Counted from the stretch's first letter, positions 9,960 through 18,261 are shown. The stretch is 64,000 nt of DNA from Clostridiaceae bacterium 14S0207 (GCA_003288255.1 CP026600.1:930001-994000), one strand, 5' to 3'. A program made the numbers and translations. The notes: generated from the sequence alone by a model not told the origin.

Positions 9960-10172
9960 GTGCAAATAAGCTTTTGTCAAGAAAATGAAGGTGCTAAAGA
10001 AGTAATAGAACTTTTAGAAAAATATCATCCTGAATTTAAAGTTACTATGAATAAATGCCTTGGGGAATGCGGAAAGTGTACTCATAAGTATATAGTACGA
10101 GTAGAAGGTAAATTTTTAGAGGCAGATACGGCACAGGAATTATATGATAAAATTATAAAATTTTTTGTTTAG
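9960..10172 (+). CDS. Small Cys-rich protein of the DUF1450/thioredoxin-like Fe-S type
   Basis: The 70-aa product has an early Cys (ISFCQEN) and a CLGECGKC cluster, followed by VRVEGKFLEADTAQELYDKI. This pattern resembles the YuzB/DUF1450 and thioredoxin-fold [2Fe-2S] families. I place the start at GTG 9960 because the earlier in-frame GTG at 9951 overlaps the AAAAGG ribosome site. It is the last gene before the terminator and is only 75 nt from cbiJ, so it is probably in the cobalamin transcript. A role in corrin or cobalt redox chemistry is speculation. Confidence 0.6.
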   Translation: MQISFCQENEGAKEVIELLEKYHPEFKVTMNKCLGECGKCTHKYIVRVEGKFLEADTAQELYDKIIKFFV

Positions 10173-10198
10173 TTATGCTAAATATGATTTACAATTTA

Positions 10199-10250
10199 AA
10201 GAATCCAAAGTTATTTTAACAAATTAAAATAACTTCGGATTCTTTTATTT
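10199..10250 (+). terminator. Rho-independent terminator of the cobalamin operon
   Basis: A 20-bp stem (10199-10218 with 10225-10244, one A·C mismatch) with a 6-nt loop is followed by a T-rich stretch. It ends the cbi transcript. Confidence 0.85.
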
Positions 10251-10580
10251 TAAAATATATAACTATTGAAATTTCATAAAAATATGAAGTATTATACATA
10301 AATTCTAAAAAAATAAAAGATAATAATTAAAAATTTAGCATAACTTTAATTAATATGAAATTTCATATATATACAATAATAAATATAGCAAAATAATCAT
10401 AAAAAAGATAAAAAAGTAAAATAAAGTAATAACTTTCAAAACCCTATGTTTTAAAAAAAGATAAATATGGTATTATAAGAATATGTAAACAAACAAGGCA
10501 TAAAATATAAAAGTGTATGTAGTAAATAAATTATAAAAGCAACTTTATAATTAATATAACTAGAAAGGAAGATATGTAGT
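10251..10580. other. Intergenic region upstream of yitT copy 1
   Basis: This very AT-rich stretch holds two identical 10-bp palindromes, TGAAATTTCA, at 10267-10276 and 10356-10365; the second is extended to the 16-bp ATATGAAATTTCATAT. A TATTAT box at 10471 could be a -10, but its -35 is poor. I see no cobalamin riboswitch core (no B12 box), and no small gene with a ribosome site. Confidence 0.4.
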
Positions 10581-11444
10581 ATGGCTATTACTAAGAAAAA
10601 TTTAAAAGAATTTTTACTTATGAATGTAGGATTAATTTTGGCTGCTGCTGGAGTTTACTTTTTTCTAAACACACATGATTTGGCGGTTGGAGGAGTAACA
10701 GGCCTTGCAATGGTTTTGAGTAAATATTTTCCTGTAATAACAATGGGACAGTTTACTTTTATATTAAATACTCTTTTACTTATTCTGGGATTTATTTTTA
10801 TAGGACCTAAATTTGGAGGAAAAACAATTTATGCAAGTTTTGCTATATCCATTTATTTAGCGCTATTAGAAAAAATTTGTCCTATGAATCATCCTATTAC
10901 AGAAGATTTATTTATAGAATTGCTTATAGGTATTTTATTAAGTGCAATAGGAATGGCTATAGTATTTGAACAAGGTGCATCTACAGGTGGAACAGATATA
11001 TTAGCTAAAATACTTAATAAATATGCACATATGGACATAGGAAAAGCATTGCTAATATCAGATTTTATAATAACACTTTTTGCTATGGTAGCCTTTGGAC
11101 CTAAAAAAGGAATGTATGCTTTAATAGGGGTTATCATACTAGGATATACAGTAGACATAGTAATAGATGGATTGAATATTTGCAAAAAGGTTGAAATAGT
11201 TACCAATAAAGGGGATGAAGTTAAAAAGTTTATTACTAATGAATTAGATAGAGGAGCTACGGTATATACTGCAAAGGGTGGCTATACTAATCAAGAAAAG
11301 CAAGTTATTACTTGTGTTTTTTCAAAAAAAGAATTTATTAAATTGAAAAATTATTTAAAAGAAATAGATGATACAGCTTTCGTAATTACTTATGATGTAC
11401 ATGAAATCTTAGGAAATGGTTTTAAAAATATACATGAAGATTAA
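10581..11444 (+). CDS. YitT family membrane protein, copy 1
   Basis: The 287-aa product has five to six hydrophobic segments in its first 200 residues (YitT/DUF161 region, with AVGGVTGLAMVLSK and EQGASTGGTDILAKIL) and a soluble C-terminal DUF2179 domain (CKKVEIVTNKGDEVKKFI, RGATVYTAKGGYT, KQVITCVFSKKEF). The family has no firmly established transport substrate. It stands alone in a transcript with its own terminator. A paralogue of nearly the same length lies just beyond cobO. Confidence 0.85.
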   Translation: MAITKKNLKEFLLMNVGLILAAAGVYFFLNTHDLAVGGVTGLAMVLSKYFPVITMGQFTFILNTLLLILGFIFIGPKFGGKTIYASFAISIYLALLEKICPMNHPITEDLFIELLIGILLSAIGMAIVFEQGASTGGTDILAKILNKYAHMDIGKALLISDFIITLFAMVAFGPKKGMYALIGVIILGYTVDIVIDGLNICKKVEIVTNKGDEVKKFITNELDRGATVYTAKGGYTNQEKQVITCVFSKKEFIKLKNYLKEIDDTAFVITYDVHEILGNGFKNIHED

Positions 11445-11481
11445 TTATAAATATAAAGCAAATTACCGTAAGTTTACAGTA

Positions 11482-11520
11482 AAAAAAGTACAAGCTATAA
11501 TTAAAGTTTGTACTTTTTTA
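11482..11520 (+). terminator. Terminator after yitT copy 1
   Basis: A 15-bp stem (11482-11496 region with 11505-11519, one G·U pair) flanked by A and T runs. It is nearly identical to the terminator after yitT copy 2. Confidence 0.85.
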
Positions 11521-11853
11521 GTATTTTTACATCTAATTTTATACTTAAAAGTTTAGTAATGTGTTATTAACAAAAAAATAGTTTTTACATGGATATTAAA
11601 AGAAAAAGGTATTTTAGACAAAGCTATTTAAGAAAGGGTTATACAAATAAAATAGACTTCATTACAAAATTTATAACTTTATGTAAAGTATAGTAAATTT
11701 TATCGTAAGTTTATTAATAATTAAGAAAAATTACTTGAATATTAAGAATAATTCAAAAAACTTAAATAATAGGGTTGAATTCATGTAAAAGGTGTTTTTA
11801 GAATATCATAAATATGATATTATAGAATTATGTGGAAGAAAGGTGAGGATAAC
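11521..11853. other. Leader region of cobO with a 20-bp dyad
   Basis: This AT-rich stretch shows AATATCAT (11802-11809) and ATGATATT (11814-11821) as an exact inverted repeat around 4 bases, overlapping a TATTAT box at 11818-11823 that could be a -10. The matching -35 is weak. No B12 riboswitch core is visible. Confidence 0.4.
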
Positions 11854-12369
11854 ATGCAAGAATCATTTGTACAAGTCTATACTGGGAATGGGAAGGGAAA
11901 ATCAACGGCAGCATTTGGATTAGCCCTAAGAGCTCATTTTGCAGATAAAAAAGTTTATATTGGTCAATTTGTAAAGGATATGAAATATCATGAAACTGAA
12001 GTAGAAAAAGTTGTGGATGGCATAAAAATAGAGCAATTTGGTGCGGGTTGCTTTATAAATAGGAAACCCTCAGAGGTAGATAAAGATTTAGCTAAAAAAG
12101 CTCTTGTAAGATGTGGAAATATTCTAAAAAACGGAGAATATGATCTAGTAATTTTAGATGAAATTAATATAGCATTATTTTTTAAGTTATTTTCTCCACA
12201 AGAAGTAATTAAAGTTTTAAAAGAAAGAAATCCGAAAGTGGAGGTAGTTTTAACAGGAAGATACGCTCCACAGGAAATTATAGATTTTGCTGATTTAGTT
12301 ACAGAGATGAAAGAAGTTAAGCATTATTATAGTAAAGGAGTTTTATCGAGAGATGGAATAGATGTTTAA
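11854..12369 (+). CDS. cobO: Cob(I)yrinic acid a,c-diamide adenosyltransferase (CobO/BtuR type)
   Basis: The 171-aa product has the CobO P-loop VYTGNGKGKSTAAFGLALRA near its N-terminus, then VYIGQFVKDMKY, LVILDEINIALFFKL and LTGRYAP, all family hallmarks. It attaches the 5'-deoxyadenosyl ligand to the reduced corrin. The open frame runs 8 codons further upstream, but GAAAGGTGAGG precedes this ATG. It is 26 nt from yitT copy 2, so both are probably cotranscribed. Confidence 0.95.
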   Translation: MQESFVQVYTGNGKGKSTAAFGLALRAHFADKKVYIGQFVKDMKYHETEVEKVVDGIKIEQFGAGCFINRKPSEVDKDLAKKALVRCGNILKNGEYDLVILDEINIALFFKLFSPQEVIKVLKERNPKVEVVLTGRYAPQEIIDFADLVTEMKEVKHYYSKGVLSRDGIDV

Positions 12370-12395
12370 AAATTATGGTAAAGGAAATGATGTGT

Positions 12396-13256
12396 ATGAT
12401 AAATAAAAAAAATTTAAAAGAATTTTTATTTATAAATATAGGATTATTATTTTTATCAGTGGGAGTTTATTTTTTTCTTAATCCCCATAATTTAGCTATA
12501 GGTGGAGTTACAGGGCTTGCTATGGTATTAACTAGATATTTTTCTATATTAACTCTTAGTGGTTTCACATTAATACTTAATATAATTTTATTTATTATAG
12601 GTTTTATTTTTATTGGAGCACAATTTGGAGGGAAAACCATTTATTCTAGTTTAGCCTTTGCTTTTTATTTAAGGATATTAGAAAAGTTTATGCCAATGGT
12701 GCATCCTATTACAGATGATTTATTTATAGAGATGGTTATAGGTATTTTATTAAGTGCTATAGGTATGGCAATTGTGTTTGAACAAGGGGCTTCTACCGGT
12801 GGTACAGATATAATAGCTAAAATAGTTAATAAGTATACGCACATGGATATTGGTAAAGCCCTATTAATGTCTGATTGCGTAGTAACACTTCTTGCTCTGA
12901 TGGCCTTTGGACCTAAAAAAGGAATGTATGCTTTAGTAGGAATTATAATAAATGGTTTTACTGTAGATGAAGTTATTAACGGTTTAAACATATGTAAAAA
13001 GGTTGAAATAGTCACAGAAAAAGGCGATGAAGTAATAAAATTTATTACTAATGATTTAGATAGAGGGGCTACTGTATATATTGCTAAAGGTGCATATACT
13101 AATAAAGAAAAACAAGTTATAACATGTGTGTTCTCTAAAAAAGAATTTATTCAATTGAGGAACTATTTGCGGGAAATAGACGAAGGGGCATTCGTAGTTA
13201 GCTATGATGTATATGAGATTTTAGGAAATGGATTTAAGAATATTAATGAAGATTAA
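12396..13256 (+). CDS. YitT family membrane protein, copy 2
   Basis: The 286-aa protein is colinear with copy 1, including AIGGVTGLAMVLTR, EQGASTGGTDIIAKIV, THMDIGKALLMSD, RGATVYIAKGAYT and KQVITCVFSKKEF. Several in-frame starts lie upstream, but AAGGA at 12381-12385 best fits the ATG at 12396, which also aligns with the start of copy 1. It is the downstream partner of cobO. Location next to cobO suggests, but does not prove, a link to corrin handling. Confidence 0.85.
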   Translation: MINKKNLKEFLFINIGLLFLSVGVYFFLNPHNLAIGGVTGLAMVLTRYFSILTLSGFTLILNIILFIIGFIFIGAQFGGKTIYSSLAFAFYLRILEKFMPMVHPITDDLFIEMVIGILLSAIGMAIVFEQGASTGGTDIIAKIVNKYTHMDIGKALLMSDCVVTLLALMAFGPKKGMYALVGIIINGFTVDEVINGLNICKKVEIVTEKGDEVIKFITNDLDRGATVYIAKGAYTNKEKQVITCVFSKKEFIQLRNYLREIDEGAFVVSYDVYEILGNGFKNINED

Positions 13257-13272
13257 ATATTAAAACAATAGG

Positions 13273-13310
13273 TTAAAAAAGTACAGGCTTTAAAGCTTGT
13301 ACTTTTTTAA
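13273..13310. terminator. Bidirectional terminator between yitT copy 2 and ferredoxin
   Basis: A 17-bp stem (13273-13289 with 13294-13310, one G·U pair) around TTAA, with A/T runs on both sides so that it can serve both converging genes. Its core matches the terminator after yitT copy 1. Confidence 0.85.
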
Positions 13311-13324
13311 TCCAGATAAGTAAA

Positions 13325-13495
13325 TTATTCAGCTTCTGGAGCAGCTACTGGACAAACATTTGCACAGTTTCCACAGTCAATACAAGTAGCTGCATCTATA
13401 ACATATTTAGAATCTCCTTGGCTTATAGCGTTTACAGGGCATTCAGATGCACAAGCACCACAACTTACACAGTTATCATTAATTTTATATGCCAT
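13325..13495 (-). CDS. 2[4Fe-4S] ferredoxin, copy A
   Basis: This 56-aa frame encodes a clostridial-type ferredoxin with two CxxCxxCxxxCP clusters: CVSCGACASECP and CIDCGNCANVCP. It carries low-potential electrons for anaerobic metabolism. A GAGGAGG ribosome site precedes the ATG. The product is about two-thirds identical (37 of 56 positions by eye) to the ferredoxin encoded just upstream on the same strand. Confidence 0.95.
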   Translation of the reverse strand: MAYKINDNCVSCGACASECPVNAISQGDSKYVIDAATCIDCGNCANVCPVAAPEAE

Positions 13496-13726
13496 AACTA
13501 AATCCTCCTCTATAATCTTTTATGAATATAATATCATATTAATGTAATAAAATAAAGTGTTTTTATTACATGTAATTAACTTGAAAATTTAGTGTAAAGC
13601 TAATAAATACAAGGGGTTTAATAGAATACATTAGAAAAGGTTTGTGATTTAGAGACAAATTTGTAAAAGTAAAATAACAAGATTATAAATTTTCCGAAAA
13701 TAATGGTGAGAATTTATAAAAAAACA

Positions 13727-13767
13727 AAAAACAGAGAAATATATTAAAACCTATTTTCTCTGTTTTA
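13727..13767 (-). terminator. Terminator after ferredoxin copy B (minus strand)
   Basis: An A/T-rich inverted repeat centred on ACAGAGAAA / TTTCTCTGT is followed on the minus strand by a long T-run. It separates the two ferredoxin genes into different transcripts. Confidence 0.75.
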
Positions 13768-13788
13768 AATGAGAAGTTAAAGTTAAAA

Positions 13789-13959
13789 CTAATCTTGTAC
13801 TGGAGCACCTACAGGACACACAGCAGCACAATTTCCACACTCAATACACTTTTCAGGATCTATTCTAAAAATAGTATCACCTTGAGAAATTGCTTCTGTA
13901 GGACATTCAGGAGCACAAGCACCACAACTAATACAATTGTCTAAAATTTTATATGACAT
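13789..13959 (-). CDS. 2[4Fe-4S] ferredoxin, copy B
   Basis: A 56-aa ferredoxin with CISCGACAPECP and CIECGNCAAVCP clusters. The open frame extends further upstream, but an AGGAGG ribosome site and alignment with copy A set the start here. It is transcribed divergently from the first feo operon. Confidence 0.95.
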   Translation of the reverse strand: MSYKILDNCISCGACAPECPTEAISQGDTIFRIDPEKCIECGNCAAVCPVGAPVQD

Positions 13960-14074
13960 TTTGCAGGTCCTCCTTAAGCTACGTTCATAATGTATTATGT
14001 ACATAAACAAAGATTTTAATGCAACAAAACTTTTATAATAAAGCAAATAATTTTAATAAATAAAATATTTATTG

Positions 14075-14103
14075 TTGCAAAAATAAAAGTAGTAATGTAT
14101 AAT
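14075..14103 (+). promoter_or_regulatory. Sigma-A promoter of feo operon 1
   Basis: TTGCAA (14075-14080), a 17-bp spacer and a consensus TATAAT (14098-14103) lie upstream of feoA. Confidence 0.8.
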
Positions 14104-14113
14104 GATTAACAGA

Positions 14114-14128
14114 TGATAATAAATATCA
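14114..14128 (+). promoter_or_regulatory. Fur-type operator of feo operon 1
   Basis: TGATAATAAATATCA differs at one position from the 7-1-7 Fur consensus TGATAATnATTATCA. It covers the expected transcription start, so bound Fur would block transcription when iron is plentiful. Confidence 0.75.
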
Positions 14129-14173
14129 ATTTCAACAAAAATATAGGTTAATGATTAAGGGGTGAAATCGAAA

Positions 14174-14398
14174 ATGGAACTATGTTTAGATAAATGTAAG
14201 GTTGGAAATGAATATGAAGTTTTAAATATTAAAGAGGGTAGTAGAGTACGAAGAAGAATTATGGATCTTGGTATAGTAAAGGGGACTAAAGTAAAAGTAA
14301 CAGGAAAGGCACCACTAGGAGATCCTATAGAAATTGCTTTAAGAGGGTACAAGCTTACTTTAAGAAAAGAAGAAGCAAAGGATATAATTGTAAAATAA
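14174..14398 (+). CDS. feoA: Ferrous iron transport protein A (FeoA), operon 1 first copy
   Basis: The 74-aa SH3-like protein has RVRRRIMDLGIVKGTKVKV, GKAPLGDPIEIALRGYKLTLRKEEA, the standard FeoA pattern. It is thought to modulate FeoB at the cytoplasmic face. An in-frame GTG at 14162 overlaps the AAGGGG ribosome site, so this ATG is preferred. A second, more divergent FeoA follows. Confidence 0.93.
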   Translation: MELCLDKCKVGNEYEVLNIKEGSRVRRRIMDLGIVKGTKVKVTGKAPLGDPIEIALRGYKLTLRKEEAKDIIVK

Positions 14399-14458
14399 CA
14401 GGATTTTAGGGGAGAAATAAAAAAGCAAATAAAGTTCTTCAAGAAGGAGTGAAAAATT

Positions 14459-14677
14459 ATGATGCCACTTAGCTTTGTGAATTCAGGTGAAGTTGTAGAA
14501 ATTATAAAGATTGTAGGAAATGAAAATTTTGTTAAAAGATTAATGGAAATGGGATTTAATACAGGGTCACAGGTGAAAATGGTTAAAAACTCCGATGGTA
14601 ATTTAATTGTTGGATTAGGTGAAGGAAGAATAGTTTTGGGACGAGCTATGGCAGGTAAAGTTATGGTAAGTAATTAA
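14459..14677 (+). CDS. feoA: FeoA domain protein, operon 1 second copy
   Basis: The 72-aa protein has a FeoA fold pattern: VVEIIKIVGNENFVKRLMEMGFNTGSQVKMV and a final GRIVLGRAMAGKVMV. It lacks the GDPI motif of the first copy. The first two codons are both ATG; either may start. An AAGGAG site precedes. Paired FeoA proteins before FeoB are common in Clostridia. Confidence 0.85.
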   Translation: MMPLSFVNSGEVVEIIKIVGNENFVKRLMEMGFNTGSQVKMVKNSDGNLIVGLGEGRIVLGRAMAGKVMVSN

Positions 14678-14698
14678 ATTTTTTAGGAGGATATATTT

Positions 14699-16732
14699 AT
14701 GGGTTCAGAAATTGTAGTAGCCTTAATGGGTAACCCCAACTGCGGAAAAACTAGTTTGTTTAATGCATTAACAGGTGCTAGACAACATGTTGGGAATTGG
14801 CCAGGGGTTACAGTTGAAAAAAAAGAGGGTAAATTAAAATATAAGGGGAAAACTTTAAGAATAGTAGATTTACCAGGAACTTATAGTTTAAGTGCTTATT
14901 CAGAAGATGAAGTGGTTGCAAGAGATTATTTAGTTAAAGAAAAACCTCACGTAGTAATTGACGTTGTGGACGGAACTAATCTTGAGAGAAATATGTATTT
15001 AACTACTCAAATCATGGAAATAGGTTGTAAAGTGGTTATGAGTTTAAATATGATGGATGAGGTTGAAAAGAGAAATATAAAAATTGATGCTAAATCTATC
15101 TCACAGGAATTAGATGTAGAGGTTGTTCCTACCATTGCAGCAAGAAAAAAAGGAATTAATGATCTTTTAGATACTATTTTAAAAATAGCTGATAAAGCAG
15201 AAAATAATAAAGAATTAGAACTTGAATATGATAATGATTTTCAAGGTCAATTGAAGGAGATTATATATAAGTTAGATATGCATAAAGATGTACTTGATTA
15301 TCCAAGTAAATGGACTGCAGTGAAACTTATTGAGAATGATTCTTACATGGTTAATTATATAACTGAAAAAGGATTAAAAGATGTATTAAAACAAGTGGAA
15401 GAAAGTATTAATTATTTAACAAAAGTTTATGGATTTGAACCAGAAAATGTAGTTGTAGACAAGAGATATGAATATATAGGAAAAATTCTAAATGGAAAAA
15501 TTCAAAAACAAGATGAATATGCAGAGACCGTATCAGATAAGATAGATAAAGTTGTTACCAATAAATATTTAGGTTTACCTATTTTCGCACTTATAATGTT
15601 TATTATGTATCAGATTACTATGAGTTTTGGTAATGACTATTTAGGTGAAAAGGTTGGACAGTTATTTGAAATACTAGAAAAGTATGCCGAAGGGGCTTTA
15701 TCAGGTGCATCTCCATTCTTATCAAAGTTTATTACTGAAGGGTTAATTGATGGTTTGGGACAGGTCCTAACTTTTGTACCATTAATTTTAGTTATGTATT
15801 TAATAATTGGTATTTTAGAAGATAGTGGATATATGGCTAGGGCAGCTTATGTTATGGATAGATTTATGTCTAGTTTAGGACTTCATGGTAAAACAGCAGT
15901 TTCTATGATTATAGGTTCAGGATGTAATGTTGCAGGTATTATGTCAACAAGAACTTTGGAAAGTAAAAAAGATAGAATGATTGCTATTTTAGTAAATCCT
16001 TTTATATCTTGTTCAGCAAGAATGCCAGTATATGCAACTTTTGCAGCAGCATTCTTTACAGGTAAAAAATTTGGATTCTTATCAGTTAGCGGACTTGTTA
16101 TATTTTCTTTATATTTAATCGGAATTCTAGTAGCTATTATTTGTGCTAAAATATTTAGCAAAACATTATTTAAAGGTGAAAAATCTTATTTCTTAATGGA
16201 GTTACCTCCATATAGAATACCTACAGTAAAAGGTGTTTTACTTCGTATGTGGGAAAAAGCATCTGCATTCTTTAAAAAAGCAGGAACAATTATTTTTGCC
16301 ATTGTAGTGGTTGTATGGGTATTATCTAATTTACCAATGAACGTTGAACCAGGTTCAGCACAAAGTGTTTTAGGTAAATTAGGAAGTATCATTGCTCCAA
16401 TATTTAAGCCGCTTGGGTTTGGAACATGGCAAGCAGGTGTTGCATTAATTACAGGAGTGCTTGCAAAAGAAGCTGTACTTGCAACTATGGCAACTGTTTA
16501 TGCAGTATCAGAAGAAGCTCTTGGAACAGCATTAGGAGCAAATTTCACAGCATTAACAGCATATACATTTATGGTATTTACATTATTGTATTCACCATGT
16601 ATGGCAGCTTTAGGAACAGTAAAGAAAGAAACCAATTCACATAAATGGGCTATTTTCTCAGCAGTTTATACTACTGTAATAGCTTGGGTAATATGTTTCT
16701 TAATTTATAACATAGGAAAATTATTTGTATAA
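14699..16732 (+). CDS. feoB: Ferrous iron transporter FeoB, operon 1
   Basis: The 677-aa protein has an N-terminal G domain with [12 protein letters not shown] (G1), [15 protein letters not shown] (G2), DLPGTYSL (G3) and NMMD (G4), then about 10 membrane segments with the two Gate repeats ([17 protein letters not shown] and the later [13 protein letters not shown]). It imports Fe2+. It follows feoA by 21 nt with an AGGAGG ribosome site. Confidence 0.97.
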   Translation: MGSEIVVALMGNPNCGKTSLFNALTGARQHVGNWPGVTVEKKEGKLKYKGKTLRIVDLPGTYSLSAYSEDEVVARDYLVKEKPHVVIDVVDGTNLERNMYLTTQIMEIGCKVVMSLNMMDEVEKRNIKIDAKSISQELDVEVVPTIAARKKGINDLLDTILKIADKAENNKELELEYDNDFQGQLKEIIYKLDMHKDVLDYPSKWTAVKLIENDSYMVNYITEKGLKDVLKQVEESINYLTKVYGFEPENVVVDKRYEYIGKILNGKIQKQDEYAETVSDKIDKVVTNKYLGLPIFALIMFIMYQITMSFGNDYLGEKVGQLFEILEKYAEGALSGASPFLSKFITEGLIDGLGQVLTFVPLILVMYLIIGILEDSGYMARAAYVMDRFMSSLGLHGKTAVSMIIGSGCNVAGIMSTRTLESKKDRMIAILVNPFISCSARMPVYATFAAAFFTGKKFGFLSVSGLVIFSLYLIGILVAIICAKIFSKTLFKGEKSYFLMELPPYRIPTVKGVLLRMWEKASAFFKKAGTIIFAIVVVVWVLSNLPMNVEPGSAQSVLGKLGSIIAPIFKPLGFGTWQAGVALITGVLAKEAVLATMATVYAVSEEALGTALGANFTALTAYTFMVFTLLYSPCMAALGTVKKETNSHKWAIFSAVYTTVIAWVICFLIYNIGKLFV

Positions 16733-16778
16733 AGTTGTATATGTATTAAATAATAAATGCAAAATGAGGAGGGGGAAT

Positions 16779-17072
16779 ATGAGCGTATTAGTTATTGGGG
16801 GAGACAGAATAGAACCTATAAGAAAAAAACTAATAAGCTATGGTTTTAATGATATTGAACATGTAACAGGCAGAAAGAAAAATGAAAAGAAAATGGATAT
16901 TTCTTACAATACTGATTTGGTAGTAGTATTAACAGATTTCATAGGACATACTTTAAGTAAAAACATAAAAAATAAAGTTAAAGAAAAGGATGTTAAAGTA
17001 GTTTTTGCTAAACGTTCTTGGATAACTATGGAAGAACAGATTAAAAGTTTTGTTAAAGAATTTAATAATTAA
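16779..17072 (+). CDS. DUF2325 protein at the end of feo operon 1
   Basis: The 97-aa protein starts MSVLVIGGDRIEPIRKKL and has DLVVVLTDFIGHTLSKNIK and a late VVFAKRSW, the DUF2325 pattern. The GAGGAGGGGG site at 16766-16775 sets the start. It lies 46 nt after feoB and before the terminator, so it is probably a feo-linked accessory of unknown role. Confidence 0.75.
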   Translation: MSVLVIGGDRIEPIRKKLISYGFNDIEHVTGRKKNEKKMDISYNTDLVVVLTDFIGHTLSKNIKNKVKEKDVKVVFAKRSWITMEEQIKSFVKEFNN

Positions 17073-17141
17073 TACAAAAATATAAATTATTAAATATTTA
17101 AAATATATTATACACAGTTGATTTCCTTTAAAATCTTTTTT

Positions 17142-17189
17142 AACTTACAAGTCATAAGAGTTAATCTAAATGGCTTGTAAGTTTTTTTA
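17142..17189 (+). terminator. Terminator of feo operon 1
   Basis: AACTTACAAGTCAT (17142-17155) and ATGGCTTGTAAGTT (17170-17183) form a 14-bp stem with one wobble pair, followed by a T-run. Confidence 0.9.
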
Positions 17190-17221
17190 TTTAGAAATAT
17201 TTATAATTTTCAGAAAAAATA

Positions 17222-17250
17222 TTTACAATGTAACAAAGTTATGATATTAT
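17222..17250 (+). promoter_or_regulatory. Promoter of the bactofilin-yhbD operon
   Basis: TTTACA (17222-17227), a 17-bp spacer and TATTAT (17245-17250). The region between this box and the ATG (about 185 nt) is otherwise AT-rich with no other gene. Confidence 0.65.
17229..17243 (+). promoter_or_regulatory. Palindromic operator candidate, copy 1
   Basis: TGTAACAAAGTTATG lies between the -35 and -10 boxes. It matches the second copy 32 bp downstream at 12 of 15 positions. Confidence 0.5.
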
Positions 17251-17260
17251 AACAACATAA

Positions 17261-17275
17261 CGTAACAATGTTACG
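17261..17275 (+). promoter_or_regulatory. Palindromic operator candidate, copy 2
   Basis: CGTAACAATGTTACG is a perfect 7-1-7 palindrome just after the -10 box, about three helical turns from copy 1. The likely binder is the MerR-like YhbD protein of the same operon, by inference only. Confidence 0.55.
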
Positions 17276-17435
17276 ACAATAAAAAATAAAAGTACAATTT
17301 GAGATTATAAACTTAACAGTAATATATTTTATATATAGGGACTTTAAAGCGTGTATAATCTTATAATGTGTAACTTAAGAATATATATAATTCACAATAC
17401 TAACAAAACAATGTTATATTTAAGGAGGAAATTAA

Positions 17436-18224
17436 ATGGAAAATAATGAATTAGGAAATTTATACATTTCAGGAAGTGGTAGATGTAGTGGCGGAAAATT
17501 CCGAAGTGTAAAAATTTCAGGAAGTGGAAAAATTGTAGGAGATATAGAATGTGAAGATTTCAAGATAAGTGGAAGTGGTAAAGTTGAGGGAAATATATTT
17601 ACTAAAGATTTTAAAATAAGTGGAAGTGGTAATGTAGAAGGAGCTATTGTTACAAATGAATTTAAGATAAGTGGGAGTGGTAAGGTTGAATCAGATGTCA
17701 CTTGTACTGATGGTGTTATAAGTGGAAGTGGTCATATACTAGGCAAAGTTAGTTCAAAAAATTTTAAAATTAGTGGAGGAGGAAAAATTGGAGGAAAACT
17801 TATAGGAGAAAATATTTATATATCAGGAATAGGAGCTGTGGAACAGGATATAGAAGCTGATAAGGTAGAAGTAAGTGGAGGAATCAGAGTAGAAGGAATG
17901 TTAAATGCAGATATGGTTAACATGGAGCTTAATGGAAGTTCACAGGTAAAAGAAATAGGTGCTACCAAGATTAATGTTAAAGAATCTATAGGTAGAGATA
18001 GAGGAATATTAGGAAAGTTTTTTAATATAATAAAAGGTTTTGGAAAATTAACTGTAGATGTTATAGAAGGTGATGATATATATTTAGAAAATACCATCGC
18101 TAAAGTTGTGAGAGGTGAAAGAATTACTATAGGAAAAGGTTGTGAAATAGATAGAATAGAGTATAGAGAAAACTATAGAAGTGTAGATGAGAATTCTATT
18201 ATAAAAGTAAACACAAAAGTATAA
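17436..18224 (+). CDS. Bactofilin-like polymer-forming protein
   Basis: The 262-aa product is built from repeated beta-helix strands with the motif (F)KISGSGKVEG, at least seven copies in the first 150 residues. This is the polymer-forming cytoskeletal (bactofilin) fold. Bacillus subtilis encodes bactofilin-like YhbE and YhbF next to yhbD, and the same association is seen here. The C-terminal 100 residues (IGRDRGILGKFFNIIKG and ERITIGKGCEIDRIEY) are less repetitive. It probably assembles at the membrane or cell surface; the exact role is unknown. Confidence 0.85.
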   Translation: MENNELGNLYISGSGRCSGGKFRSVKISGSGKIVGDIECEDFKISGSGKVEGNIFTKDFKISGSGNVEGAIVTNEFKISGSGKVESDVTCTDGVISGSGHILGKVSSKNFKISGGGKIGGKLIGENIYISGIGAVEQDIEADKVEVSGGIRVEGMLNADMVNMELNGSSQVKEIGATKINVKESIGRDRGILGKFFNIIKGFGKLTVDVIEGDDIYLENTIAKVVRGERITIGKGCEIDRIEYRENYRSVDENSIIKVNTKV

Positions 18225-18261
18225 ATAATATTATATATTAAAAAGATATAGAGGTGAAAGT

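Noticed and set aside
10251-11853. Cobalamin riboswitch before yitT or cobO
   Set aside because: No B12-box or matching stem core could be found in either leader.
17432-17701. Repetitive minus-strand open frame opposite the bactofilin gene
   Set aside because: It is the complement of the ISGSG repeats of the bactofilin and has no ribosome site of its own.
17436-17920. Tandem DNA repeat or CRISPR-like array
   Set aside because: The periodicity comes from codons of the beta-helix repeats; repeat units diverge at the DNA level and are in frame.
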